A stretch of 21,391 nt of DNA, from the NCBI GenBank assembly GCA_015657435.1, contig JADLKH010000004.1:708778-730168 (forward strand). Direction: 5' to 3'. This document shows, in pieces, positions 7,294-13,163 of the stretch (position 1 is its first letter; each line of letters starts with the position of its first letter). The translations under genes were made by a program, and so were the position numbers. A model generated the notes under the pieces. It saw nothing but the letters and a program-made list of their open reading frames with translations. It was not told the origin of the DNA and did no database searches. This DNA comes from Synergistales bacterium. GTDB taxonomy: Bacteria > Synergistota > Synergistia > Synergistales > 79-D21.

Positions 7294-7302
7294 TGGTAAA
7301 AT
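7294..7302 (+). promoter_or_regulatory. Possible extended -10 element for the CTERM protein gene
   Basis: TGGTAAAAT fits an extended -10 (TGn followed by TAAAAT), 42 bases upstream of ATG 7344. No good -35 hexamer is visible at the expected distance (GCTTTC is the best). This is the only promoter-like element between the upstream terminator and the gene. Confidence 0.3.
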
Positions 7303-7343
7303 GAACAAAAGGTAGGACTTTGATTTCCAGAGGGGGGATAAAG

Positions 7344-7841
7344 ATGGATGGAAAGCAAAGGAACAACAGAAAAACGTCTTTTCTCGTTATCCTTGCCGCC
7401 TTCTTTTTCTTCGCGAGCCTGCTAATTTCTGGTTCAGCCCTTGCCAGGTCGGTGATGGAGCCGGTGAATCCGACTCCGGCAGATGGAGCGACAGGAGTTT
7501 CTACGAATGTGACTCTCTACTGGGAACTTGCGGCTGTTGTGGCGAACCCGCAGTCCTACGACGTGTATTTGGGTACCGATCCCGACCCGACCTATTTCGG
7601 GAGCACCGGCGATGTCGAGTATACGGGTCCGGGGGATCTCTTTATGGACGTCGGCGAATTGGAGAAAGGGGAGACGTATTACTGGCGGGTGGTTGCGCAT
7701 TATTATGGCGATGATCTGACAAGTGCCACATGGTCTTTTAAAACGGAAGGCTCTTCCAGCGGCTGCAGCGCCGGCATCCTGACCCCGTTTTTCCTGCTTT
7801 TGCTGGTCCCGATGGGGCTGTTGCTGAAGAAATGCGGGTAG
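7344..7841 (+). CDS. Exported Ig/Fn3-like protein with Synergist-CTERM-like sorting signal
   Basis: A 165-residue surface protein in three parts. Residues 1-35 are a signal peptide (basic MDGKQRNNRKTS, hydrophobic VILAAFFFFASLLISGSALA). Residues 38-135 form a beta-sandwich resembling Fn3/Ig-like repeats: VNPTPADGATGVSTNVTLYW, SYDVYLGTDPDPTYF, and GETYYWRVVAHYYGD then TWSFKT. The end is a tripartite sorting signal: SSSGCSAG, the hydrophobic helix ILTPFFLLLLVPMGLLL and basic KKCG. A Gly-Cys motif just before a C-terminal helix and basic tail resembles the Synergist-CTERM signal of Synergistota, thought to direct processing and anchoring of surface proteins. ATG 7344 has AGGGGGGATAAAG upstream. 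The Fn3 'TYYWRV' pattern suggests a role in adhesion or matrix binding; no catalytic motif is visible. A terminator follows closely. Confidence 0.8.
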   Translation: MDGKQRNNRKTSFLVILAAFFFFASLLISGSALARSVMEPVNPTPADGATGVSTNVTLYWELAAVVANPQSYDVYLGTDPDPTYFGSTGDVEYTGPGDLFMDVGELEKGETYYWRVVAHYYGDDLTSATWSFKTEGSSSGCSAGILTPFFLLLLVPMGLLLKKCG

Positions 7842-7872
7842 GCCGAGAACGGGCTGAAAAACAAACACTCAG

Positions 7873-7907
7873 AGGGAACCCCTGATTTCGGGGTTCCCTT
7901 TTGTTTT
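7873..7907 (+). terminator. Rho-independent terminator of the CTERM protein gene
   Basis: AGGGAACCCC (7873-7882) pairs with GGGGTTCCCT (7890-7899) across a seven-base loop and is followed by TTTTGTTTT. The 10-base-pair perfect stem with a T-tract lies about 30 bases after the stop codon. Confidence 0.88.
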
Positions 7908-7914
7908 GGGCTTT

Positions 7915-8192
7915 GGACCGCCGTCACGGCTTCACCGGTTTTGAGGAGCCCCCACTTCCCATCGATGACGGCGGGGGCATCCTCATAAAAGAGGCGTCCC
8001 CCCATATCCGGTCGCGGCGAGGTATTCCAGCGAGTTGCTTGTATGTCTCCTTTGATCCGGGAAGTTTCCTCGCGTAAGTCCGGCAGTCGCTCCGCAAATG
8101 GCGGCCGCGGGAAGTCCGGACTCCGGAAAGGCGCGTGCAAGCTCGACCGCTCCGGTTTCCTTCCCGACGAAAGGATACACCCTTTGCACATT
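7915..8192 (-). pseudogene. DJ-1/PfpI family remnant, frameshifted at a C6 run and 5'-truncated
   Basis: One minus-strand frame reads ELARAFPESGLPAAAICGAT, then AGLTRGNFPDQRRHTSNSLE and YLAATGYGG before drifting to a stop. The adjacent frame continues GGRLFYEDAPAVIDGKWGLL then KTGEAV. DJ-1/PfpI proteins have 'GKPVAAICGAT-x-x-LA-x-x-G-x-L-(D/N)-x-RRHTSN', 'Y-x-(D/E)-x-PAV-x-DG-x-L(I/L)-T-x-(T/G)', so both halves match one gene, including the nucleophile Cys in AAIC. Removing one base from the six-C run at 7998-8003 restores a single frame (YGGRLFYEDAP). The roughly 80-100 residue N-terminal half of the domain is missing upstream, where no frame resembles it. The remnant's 3' end runs into the terminator of the neighbouring plus-strand gene. 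The family match is from memory. The frameshift alone might be an assembly error; the missing 5' half argues for true decay. Confidence 0.65.
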
Positions 8193-8331
8193 CGACTCCT
8201 GTTTGGGAAGTGCATGAGAAATGATCCGTCTTCAACTTTCTTAATTTTTCTTGACCGCACTTTTACCGGCCCGGAGTTACGATGCCGCGAGCAATGAACT
8301 TTCACTTGCGATAGGAAGAAGGAGTGGGAAG

Positions 8332-8994
8332 ATGAAGAAGATGGCAGGGGTCGTGTTCTCGTTGTTGTTCCTTTTTTCACTCGCGGCCTCGGCGCTGGCG
8401 AACGAGCCGCAGGATATACAACTGGAATGGGATGCGGGCAATCACACGCTGGCCGTGTCGGTGGCTCACCGGACTCATGACGCCAAACGGCATTATATCA
8501 GGCGTATCGACGTGACGGTGAACGGGAAGCGGGTCGAATCCAGAAGTTTCGAGAAGCAACCCGACAACAAGGGCCTATTTGCCCGAATTCCCCTGAATCA
8601 CTTGCCCAAGGATGCGATCGTGACGGTGAAAGCCTACTGCAATCTGGGAGGGGCAGGGAAGGAAAGCCTGAAAATCTCGAGGAGCGGGGATTGGAAACAG
8701 ATCAATCCCGGACAGCCTGGCGGTCCTCAGCCGACTCACCCTTACAGCCCCGGAAGGCAATCGCCGGTCCAGCCGGGTAATCCTGGCGGTCCGGAGCCGA
8801 ATCAACCGGATCCTCCCAAAAACCCCGGAAGGCAATCGCCGGTCCAGCCGGGTAATCCTGGCGGTCCGGAGCCGAATCAACCGGATCCTCCCAAAAACCC
8901 CGGAGGGCAAAAGCCGAGCCAGCCTGCAAATCCCGGCGGGCAACAGCCTGGACATCCGCCGGTCCAGTCTCCCGACAAACCCGCTCAACCCTAG
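8332..8994 (+). CDS. Exported protein with beta-sandwich domain and Pro-rich repeat tail
   Basis: A 220-residue protein. A signal peptide (KKMAGVVFSLLFLFSLAASALA, residues 2-23) precedes a roughly 95-residue domain: IQLEWDAGNHTLAVSVAH, YIRRIDVTVNGKRVESRSF, and PKDAIVTVKAYCNLGGAGKE. The 'I-x-V-x-x-N-G-K-x-V' strand and 'I-x-V-x-A-x-C-N-x-x-G' turn resemble the small beta-sandwich of desulfoferrodoxin/neelaredoxin-like proteins. The metal-binding His/Cys set is not evident, so no redox function is assigned. From about residue 124 the tail is rich in Pro, Gly, Gln and Asn, made of near-identical 25-residue units (PGRQSPVQPGNPGGPEPNQP then DPPKN) and a diverged third. Such tails usually span the envelope or bind wall polymers. 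ATG 8332 has AAGGAG 7 bases upstream. Monocistronic, with a terminator after it. Confidence 0.75.
   Translation: MKKMAGVVFSLLFLFSLAASALANEPQDIQLEWDAGNHTLAVSVAHRTHDAKRHYIRRIDVTVNGKRVESRSFEKQPDNKGLFARIPLNHLPKDAIVTVKAYCNLGGAGKESLKISRSGDWKQINPGQPGGPQPTHPYSPGRQSPVQPGNPGGPEPNQPDPPKNPGRQSPVQPGNPGGPEPNQPDPPKNPGGQKPSQPANPGGQQPGHPPVQSPDKPAQP
8748..8972 (+). repeat. 75-bp in-frame tandem repeats encoding a Pro-rich tail
   Basis: Two copies (8748-8822 and 8823-8897) appear base-for-base identical by eye, both starting CCCCGGAAGGCAATCGCC. A third, diverged copy begins at 8898 with CCCCGGAGGGCAAAAGCC. The 75-base period equals 25 codons, so copy number can change without breaking the frame. Confidence 0.88.
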
Positions 8995-9011
8995 GAAACC
9001 GTGAAAAAGAA

Positions 9012-9046
9012 AAGGGAATCTCCATCAGGGAGGTTCCCTTCTTTGT
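9012..9046 (+). terminator. Rho-independent terminator of the Pro-rich protein gene
   Basis: AAGGGAATCTCC (9012-9023) pairs with GGAGGTTCCCTT (9029-9040) with one G-T wobble and a five-base loop, followed by CTTTGTT. It starts 17 bases after the stop codon. Confidence 0.8.
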
Positions 9047-9072
9047 TCCCCGGCTCATTCGTGTCTTCGATC

Positions 9073-9123
9073 ATCTGCAGTAGGCTGCAGATCAGGGAAA
9101 TTCGCTTTCGTTTTTCGAAAAAC
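9073..9123. repeat. Two short palindromes downstream of the LarA-like gene
   Basis: ATCTGCAG / CTGCAGAT (9073-9080 and 9085-9092) can form an 8-base-pair hairpin, and GTTTTTCGAAAAAC (9110-9123) is a perfect 14-base palindrome. They lie 3' of the minus-strand LarA-like gene and could act in 3'-end formation, but on that strand no T-run follows the first hairpin. Confidence 0.35.
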
Positions 9124-9151
9124 CGACTTCTTCACACCCTGCGGCTGCTGT

Positions 9152-10450
9152 TTACTCTAAATCCACCAGGTTGCCGAATGCGTCAAATTCCATCGATCGA
9201 GGACCGTCTACGATCTTCAAGTCGGCATTTGCCTCGATTTCGGGCAGGTAGTTTTCCGAAACCCAGATATGGTCAAGGTCAAGGGTGTTGCGTATCCTCA
9301 CCAAACTCACTTCCCGGATTTCCGACTTCCCGCAGGCAGAGGCGGCAGCGTAGATTGTATCGATATCGTTGTTCATGATCATAGGGATTTTTGCCATGCA
9401 AAGCGGAGAAGAAAGGCTGTTTGTATAGGTTGCCGCCAAATCCAGAGATTGTGCGAATTTCCTGCAGATAAAATCGGCAATGCCCAGACCGGCGGCGTTT
9501 CCATGGCTCATCTCGGTCAGCCTAAGAATCGCGATTTTTTTCGGGTGCGGGTATCCTTCCATTTTCATTTCCGGCGCAAACAGAAAACGCCCGGTGATAT
9601 TGGGATCCATTCCTGCGCCGCTAATTTCTTTGCCATACTGGTCAACAATAAGCGTGTCAATTTCCTGAAAAGCAATATTGGGCATGGCAGCCGCAGCTTC
9701 TTTTAGAAGTTCGGGTTCCCGATCAAGAATATCTTGAGGCATAACTGCCTCAAGCCGCTTGGTCTGGTGGTAGGCATTGTCAATGAGCGCCATTGCAAAA
9801 AGGATGTTTGTTTTCTCTAAAAAAACTTTCGCGGAGCTTTGGAGGCGTTGACTCATCCCCATAATGCCGCCTGTCTTATGGAAAGAGACCGCGCCCCGGT
9901 GTTTGCCAAGTCCAACGATCATCATTTTACAAAGGCCGCTTTCAATCGGGCCGCGAAAATCGGTATGCGGTTTCACGCGTCCGCAGATCACAATGTGGTC
10001 GGCGCCGTAGGCATTCGCGTCACAGTTGACTTCAACGCCCTCCGGCGAATGGCCCAGCACGACCGTTTCCATCGTTGCCCGGATAGGCATTTCAAGCGTT
10101 TTTTCCGTCATGCCGAGGGACGAGAGGACTTCTATCTGACCTTCGGAAGTTCCGCCTCCATGACTGCCCATTGCGGGCACAACAAAAGGCAAAGCCCCTC
10201 TTGCGCGCAACTCTCTTCCGATCGCACGACAGGTTTCGGGGAAATTGGGGATGCCTCTGCTGCCCGCAGTCACTGCAACACTTTTCTGAGCCAGTTCGGG
10301 CAGAGGGAGTTTCAACATTTCGTCATGGACGGCTTGGTCGATATCGACAACCTGAATATTGGAAAACCGTTGTTCGACCTTAATCATTTTTGGGAAACCG
10401 GTAAAGTTTGTTTTTATCAACTTATAATGGATCTCTTTATCAAAAAACAT
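9152..10450 (-). CDS. LarA-like (nickel-pincer cofactor) racemase/epimerase family protein
   Basis: A 432-residue protein of the lactate racemase-like (DUF2088) superfamily. Lactate racemase LarA uses a nickel-pincer nucleotide covalently attached to Lys to racemise 2-hydroxy acids by hydride transfer; homologues act on other 2-hydroxy or sugar acids. Visible candidates for active-site residues are H97 in PAMGSHGGG, H162 in GRVKPHTDFRG, K175 in SGLCKMMIVG, H184 in GLGKHRGA and H191 in SFHKTGG; I have not aligned them to LarA. The C-terminal part (EMSHGNAAGLGIADF) is family-like. It lies 39 bases downstream of the GntR/FCD gene on the same strand and is probably cotranscribed, divergent from the dehydrogenase/TRAP operon. 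ATG 10450 has GGAAGGGA about 12 bases upstream; a start at the internal MIKVEQRF (residue 22) is also possible. The cofactor genes larB, larC and larE are not in the window. The substrate is unknown. Confidence 0.8.
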   Translation of the reverse strand: MFFDKEIHYKLIKTNFTGFPKMIKVEQRFSNIQVVDIDQAVHDEMLKLPLPELAQKSVAVTAGSRGIPNFPETCRAIGRELRARGALPFVVPAMGSHGGGTSEGQIEVLSSLGMTEKTLEMPIRATMETVVLGHSPEGVEVNCDANAYGADHIVICGRVKPHTDFRGPIESGLCKMMIVGLGKHRGAVSFHKTGGIMGMSQRLQSSAKVFLEKTNILFAMALIDNAYHQTKRLEAVMPQDILDREPELLKEAAAAMPNIAFQEIDTLIVDQYGKEISGAGMDPNITGRFLFAPEMKMEGYPHPKKIAILRLTEMSHGNAAGLGIADFICRKFAQSLDLAATYTNSLSSPLCMAKIPMIMNNDIDTIYAAASACGKSEIREVSLVRIRNTLDLDHIWVSENYLPEIEANADLKIVDGPRSMEFDAFGNLVDLE

Positions 10451-10489
10451 CGAGAATCAAGTCCCTTCCTGCAACTTTTACCAAGAAGC

Positions 10490-11260
10490 TTAAAGGAGCC
10501 GGGCTCTTCCTACGAATTTCTGTTCGATGAGGTTGGATGTTGGGACAATCTGCCCTAATTCCACCATGGCGTTGATGCTGTGCAGGAGATGTTCTTCGGC
10601 AAAGAGTTCCGCCCCGGCAGAATCTTTCGCTTCGATCAGCTTGTAGAGGCGCACGTGTTCCTGGTAGGCCAATTCCCGTCCGCCGCTTGCCCTGGGAGAG
10701 GTGTTGATTCTCATCAGGGACAATCCGTCTTCTATGACGGCATAAACGCCTTCATAAATTCGCGATAAATATGCGTTGTCCGCGGACTCTACGATTACGG
10801 TGTGAAATGCGGTATTGTAATAGGCCCCCGTTTTTGCCGCTTCTTCACTGGTCTGACCGGCTAATTCCTTCATGTGTTCAAGACATTCACGCATCTTCAT
10901 GAGGTCTTTATCGTTTCTCCTTGCTGCAGCCAGTCCAGTCGCAAGAGGTTCAATGATCTGGCGCACTTCCATGACTCTTGAAAGGACATCCGCGGGCCAT
11001 CCGCGAACCTTTTGGAGCATCATTTTTGCTTCATTCTCTTCCCTGGAGGAAAAATAGATCCCCTGTCGCTCGCGAATATCGAGAACCCCCATCGCTTCAA
11101 GCGCAATAAGACCCTCGCGCAAGACTGGACGCGACTCCCCAATCGCCTCGGCTAATTGCCTTTCTGGAAGAAGCTTTCCATTAACAACAATATCGCCATT
11201 GCGGATCTTATTCAGAAGCTTTTCGATAACCTCTTTTCTTTTTTCGTTCAAAAGGATCAT
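10490..11260 (-). CDS. GntR/FadR-type transcriptional regulator (FCD domain)
   Basis: A 256-residue regulator. Residues 5-72 are a winged helix-turn-helix: KLLPERQLAEAIGESRPVLR and EGLIALEAMGVLDIRERQGI. The rest is an all-helical FCD ligand-binding domain. H153 (NTAFHTVIVESADN), H202 (QEHVRLYKLIE) and H224 (EEHLLHS) match the usual FCD metal-binding histidines, which help bind carboxylate ligands. It is divergent from the FAD-dehydrogenase/TRAP operon and precedes the LarA-like gene, so it likely senses the locus's organic acid. The two TGGTNNACCA sites in the divergent region are the likely operators. ATG 11260 has GGAG directly adjacent, which is too close; TTG 11251 would be 9 bases from it and may be the real start. 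Confidence 0.88.
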   Translation of the reverse strand: MILLNEKRKEVIEKLLNKIRNGDIVVNGKLLPERQLAEAIGESRPVLREGLIALEAMGVLDIRERQGIYFSSREENEAKMMLQKVRGWPADVLSRVMEVRQIIEPLATGLAAARRNDKDLMKMRECLEHMKELAGQTSEEAAKTGAYYNTAFHTVIVESADNAYLSRIYEGVYAVIEDGLSLMRINTSPRASGGRELAYQEHVRLYKLIEAKDSAGAELFAEEHLLHSINAMVELGQIVPTSNLIEQKFVGRARLL

Positions 11261-11556
11261 CTCCAGTTGTGTTCTATTTTTGCCTTGCTGGGCTTGGCGG
11301 GTAATTCCAAAAGCCTAGATGTGAGCGGAATGCCTTTTCAAAAAGCGGCTAGCGGTGATCGCTTTCAGCGTAAGGGTTATTCAGATTCACCCTCTCTAAA
11401 TTGCATAAGGGGAATAGCTAAGAAGAACACGCCTTCGCGGTTGTTTCTTTGTTCTTCGGAACACGGTTCTAACTTTAGCAAATACCGGCTTTTTCGGGGC
11501 ATTTGATTTGCGCTCCATCCTGAAAAACGGCCTGGCGGTCCCTGAGGGCGCCTTGC

Positions 11557-11566
11557 TGGTCTACCA
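11557..11566. promoter_or_regulatory. Operator candidate 1, TGGTCTACCA
   Basis: An imperfect palindrome of the TGGT-NN-ACCA type, close to the FadR-family GntR half-site pattern (E. coli FadR sites contain TGGTCNGACCA). It lies just upstream of the -35 element of the FAD-dehydrogenase operon promoter. It is the partner of the second site at 11630. Confidence 0.6.
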
Positions 11567-11575
11567 AGGAAGACC

Positions 11576-11604
11576 TTGCTATCCTCTTTCGGAGGTATTA
11601 TAAT
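11576..11604 (+). promoter_or_regulatory. Promoter of the FAD-dehydrogenase/TRAP operon
   Basis: TTGCTA (11576-11581) and a consensus TATAAT (11599-11604) are separated by exactly 17 bases. Transcription would start near 11611, giving a leader of about 50 bases before the TTG start at 11664. The promoter sits between the two TGGTNNACCA palindromes, consistent with repression by the divergent GntR protein. Confidence 0.75.
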
Positions 11605-11629
11605 GCCGCCATTGGAAATTAGTCTACCA

Positions 11630-11639
11630 TGGTCGACCA
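11630..11639. promoter_or_regulatory. Operator candidate 2, TGGTCGACCA
   Basis: A perfect 10-base palindrome located about 20 bases after the expected transcription start. It is embedded in a larger near-palindrome, GTCTACCATGGTCGAC (11622-11637). Its centre is 73 bases from that of the first site, close to seven helical turns, so both sites face the same side of the DNA. Confidence 0.65.
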
Positions 11640-11663
11640 GGAAGTTTTTGGGAGGGTCTCGAT

Positions 11664-13163
11664 TTGGAACACTCGTTCGATGTTCTTGTCATAGGGGGAG
11701 GAGTGGTGGGCAACGCCATTGCCCGCGAGCTTTCACGCTTTCATCTGAAAACGGCCGTACTGGAAAAAGCGCCTGACGTGGGATTGGGGACGAGTTGCCG
11801 CAATAGCGGCGTGCTTCACTCGGGCATCAATTATCAGCCCGGAACCCTCAGGGCCGCACTGGCTGTTCGTGGAAACTCGATGATGGACACGATCTGCTCC
11901 GAACTGAAAGTGAAAATCAAAAGGATCGGAAAGCTTACGACAGCCCTTGACGAAGACGAACTGCCAGGCCTCCGGCAACTTATGGATCAGGGGACGGCAA
12001 ACGGGGTGCCGGGTCTAAAAATACTCGATTGCGCCGCAATGCAAAAAATTCAACCGGGAGTTGAAGGAATCGCTGCGATATGGAGTCCGACAAGCGCGAT
12101 CACTTCTCCGTACGGTTTGACGATTGCCCTTGCCGACAATGCCTGTGCAAATGGCGTCTCTTATTTTCTCCGGTGCGAGGTCTGCCGCATCGAAAAAGAA
12201 GGGAAAAAGTTTACGGTAAGGACAAGGGATGGAAAGAAATTTGCCGCCGGTCTGGTGATCAATTCCTCCGGACTTGCAAGCGGAAGGATCAGCGCCATGG
12301 GCGGCGTGACGGAAGGAAACAATGGCGAGAGCCTGAAAATCTGGCCCTGCCGCGGCGAATACTACGTGCTCGACAAGCGCCTTGACGGGATGCTGAAAAC
12401 CCTCATTTATCCCGTTCCCGGCACAAAGGATGCGGGGCTGGGAATACACCTCACCCCCACAGTCGACGGCAATATCCTGATCGGGCCAAGCGCGAATTAT
12501 CTCTCCGACGACATGTCCGAAGACTACAAAGTGACGGCATCGGTGCTTGAGGAGCTCCGGCGGGCGGGGCAGAGCCTTCTTCCCAATTTGAAAGTCAGCG
12601 ACTTTATCCGGAATTTCGCGGGCAATCGTCCGAAACGCACTTCGCCGGCCGAGGGAGGAAACGAAGACTTCGTCATTGAAGAGGCAAGAGAGGTGAAGGG
12701 ATTCATCAATCTTGTCGGCATCGAGAGCCCCGGTTTGACAAGCGCACCGGCAATCGCGGAGATGGTGCGGGATCTGGTCTCAAATCATATCCCGCTTAGG
12801 GAAAAGGAGGACTTTGTCGCGGAACGTCCGGGTTTTGCGGCACATTTCTGCGAACTTCCGATCCAGGAGCAGGAACGCCTCATTCAGGAAGACCCCGAAT
12901 ACGGCGAGATCATCTGCCGTTGCGAAAAGATTACGAAGAGAGAAATCCGGGATGCGATAGAAAATCCCCTCGGAGCACGGACGCTTGTGAGCATCAAATA
13001 CCGGGCGAGGAACGGAATGGGGCGGTGTCAGGGAGGGTTCTGCACACCCAGGATAGTCCGCATGCTGCGCGACGAATATGGCTTTGAGGTCGAGGATTAT
13101 CTATACAGAGAAGCCGGATCCAATCTCTTTGTCGGAAATGTGCGGGAAGGGGAAGGGAAGTAA
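11664..13163 (+). CDS. GlpA/LhgO-like FAD-dependent dehydrogenase with BFD-type Fe-S domain
   Basis: A 499-residue flavoprotein. Residues 6-17 form the FAD dinucleotide-binding loop (DVLVIGGGVVGN). SCRNSGVLHSGINYQPG at 45-60 is typical of DAO-fold 2-hydroxy-acid and glycerol-3-phosphate oxidoreductases (L-2-hydroxyglutarate oxidase LhgO, anaerobic GlpA). The C-terminal domain has Cys at 418, 420, 455 and 460 (IICRCEK...GRCQGGFC), the pattern of a BFD-like [2Fe-2S] domain. It probably oxidises a 2-hydroxy acid and passes electrons to its partners. The start is TTG 11664, with GGGAGGG 7 bases upstream. The stop overlaps the next ATG by one base, so the two are translationally coupled. True G3P dehydrogenase is possible, but the LarA, Ldh2, TRAP and DapA neighbours favour a different acid. 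Confidence 0.85.
   Translation: MEHSFDVLVIGGGVVGNAIARELSRFHLKTAVLEKAPDVGLGTSCRNSGVLHSGINYQPGTLRAALAVRGNSMMDTICSELKVKIKRIGKLTTALDEDELPGLRQLMDQGTANGVPGLKILDCAAMQKIQPGVEGIAAIWSPTSAITSPYGLTIALADNACANGVSYFLRCEVCRIEKEGKKFTVRTRDGKKFAAGLVINSSGLASGRISAMGGVTEGNNGESLKIWPCRGEYYVLDKRLDGMLKTLIYPVPGTKDAGLGIHLTPTVDGNILIGPSANYLSDDMSEDYKVTASVLEELRRAGQSLLPNLKVSDFIRNFAGNRPKRTSPAEGGNEDFVIEEAREVKGFINLVGIESPGLTSAPAIAEMVRDLVSNHIPLREKEDFVAERPGFAAHFCELPIQEQERLIQEDPEYGEIICRCEKITKREIRDAIENPLGARTLVSIKYRARNGMGRCQGGFCTPRIVRMLRDEYGFEVEDYLYREAGSNLFVGNVREGEGK

Larger units (their letters stand above)
11261..11663. promoter_or_regulatory. Divergent control region of the catabolic locus
   Basis: About 400 bases separate the two divergent transcripts. 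No open frame in it looks like protein. The right end (11557-11639) contains a strong promoter and paired operator palindromes, described separately. The left half contains no clear promoter for the minus-strand regulator. The middle (11340-11550) has no feature I can name, and it could carry a leader or upstream activation sites. Confidence 0.6.

Noticed and set aside
7703..8380. 225-residue minus-strand frame as an intact gene
   Set aside because: Only about 30 residues of it resemble protein (the 3' half of the DJ-1/PfpI remnant); the rest is antisense to a terminator and to a signal peptide, with no family character.
8748..8972. Repeats considered as a CRISPR array
   Set aside because: The 75-bp units are contiguous, in frame and encode a Pro-rich tail, with no unique spacers.
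8575..8988. 137-residue minus-strand frame with Arg/Leu repeats
   Set aside because: It is the antisense of the Pro-rich 75-bp repeats; the repetitive look comes from the real gene.
9839..10558. 239-residue plus-strand frame antisense to the LarA-like gene
   Set aside because: No motif, His-rich shadow composition, and the minus-strand frame is a clear family member.
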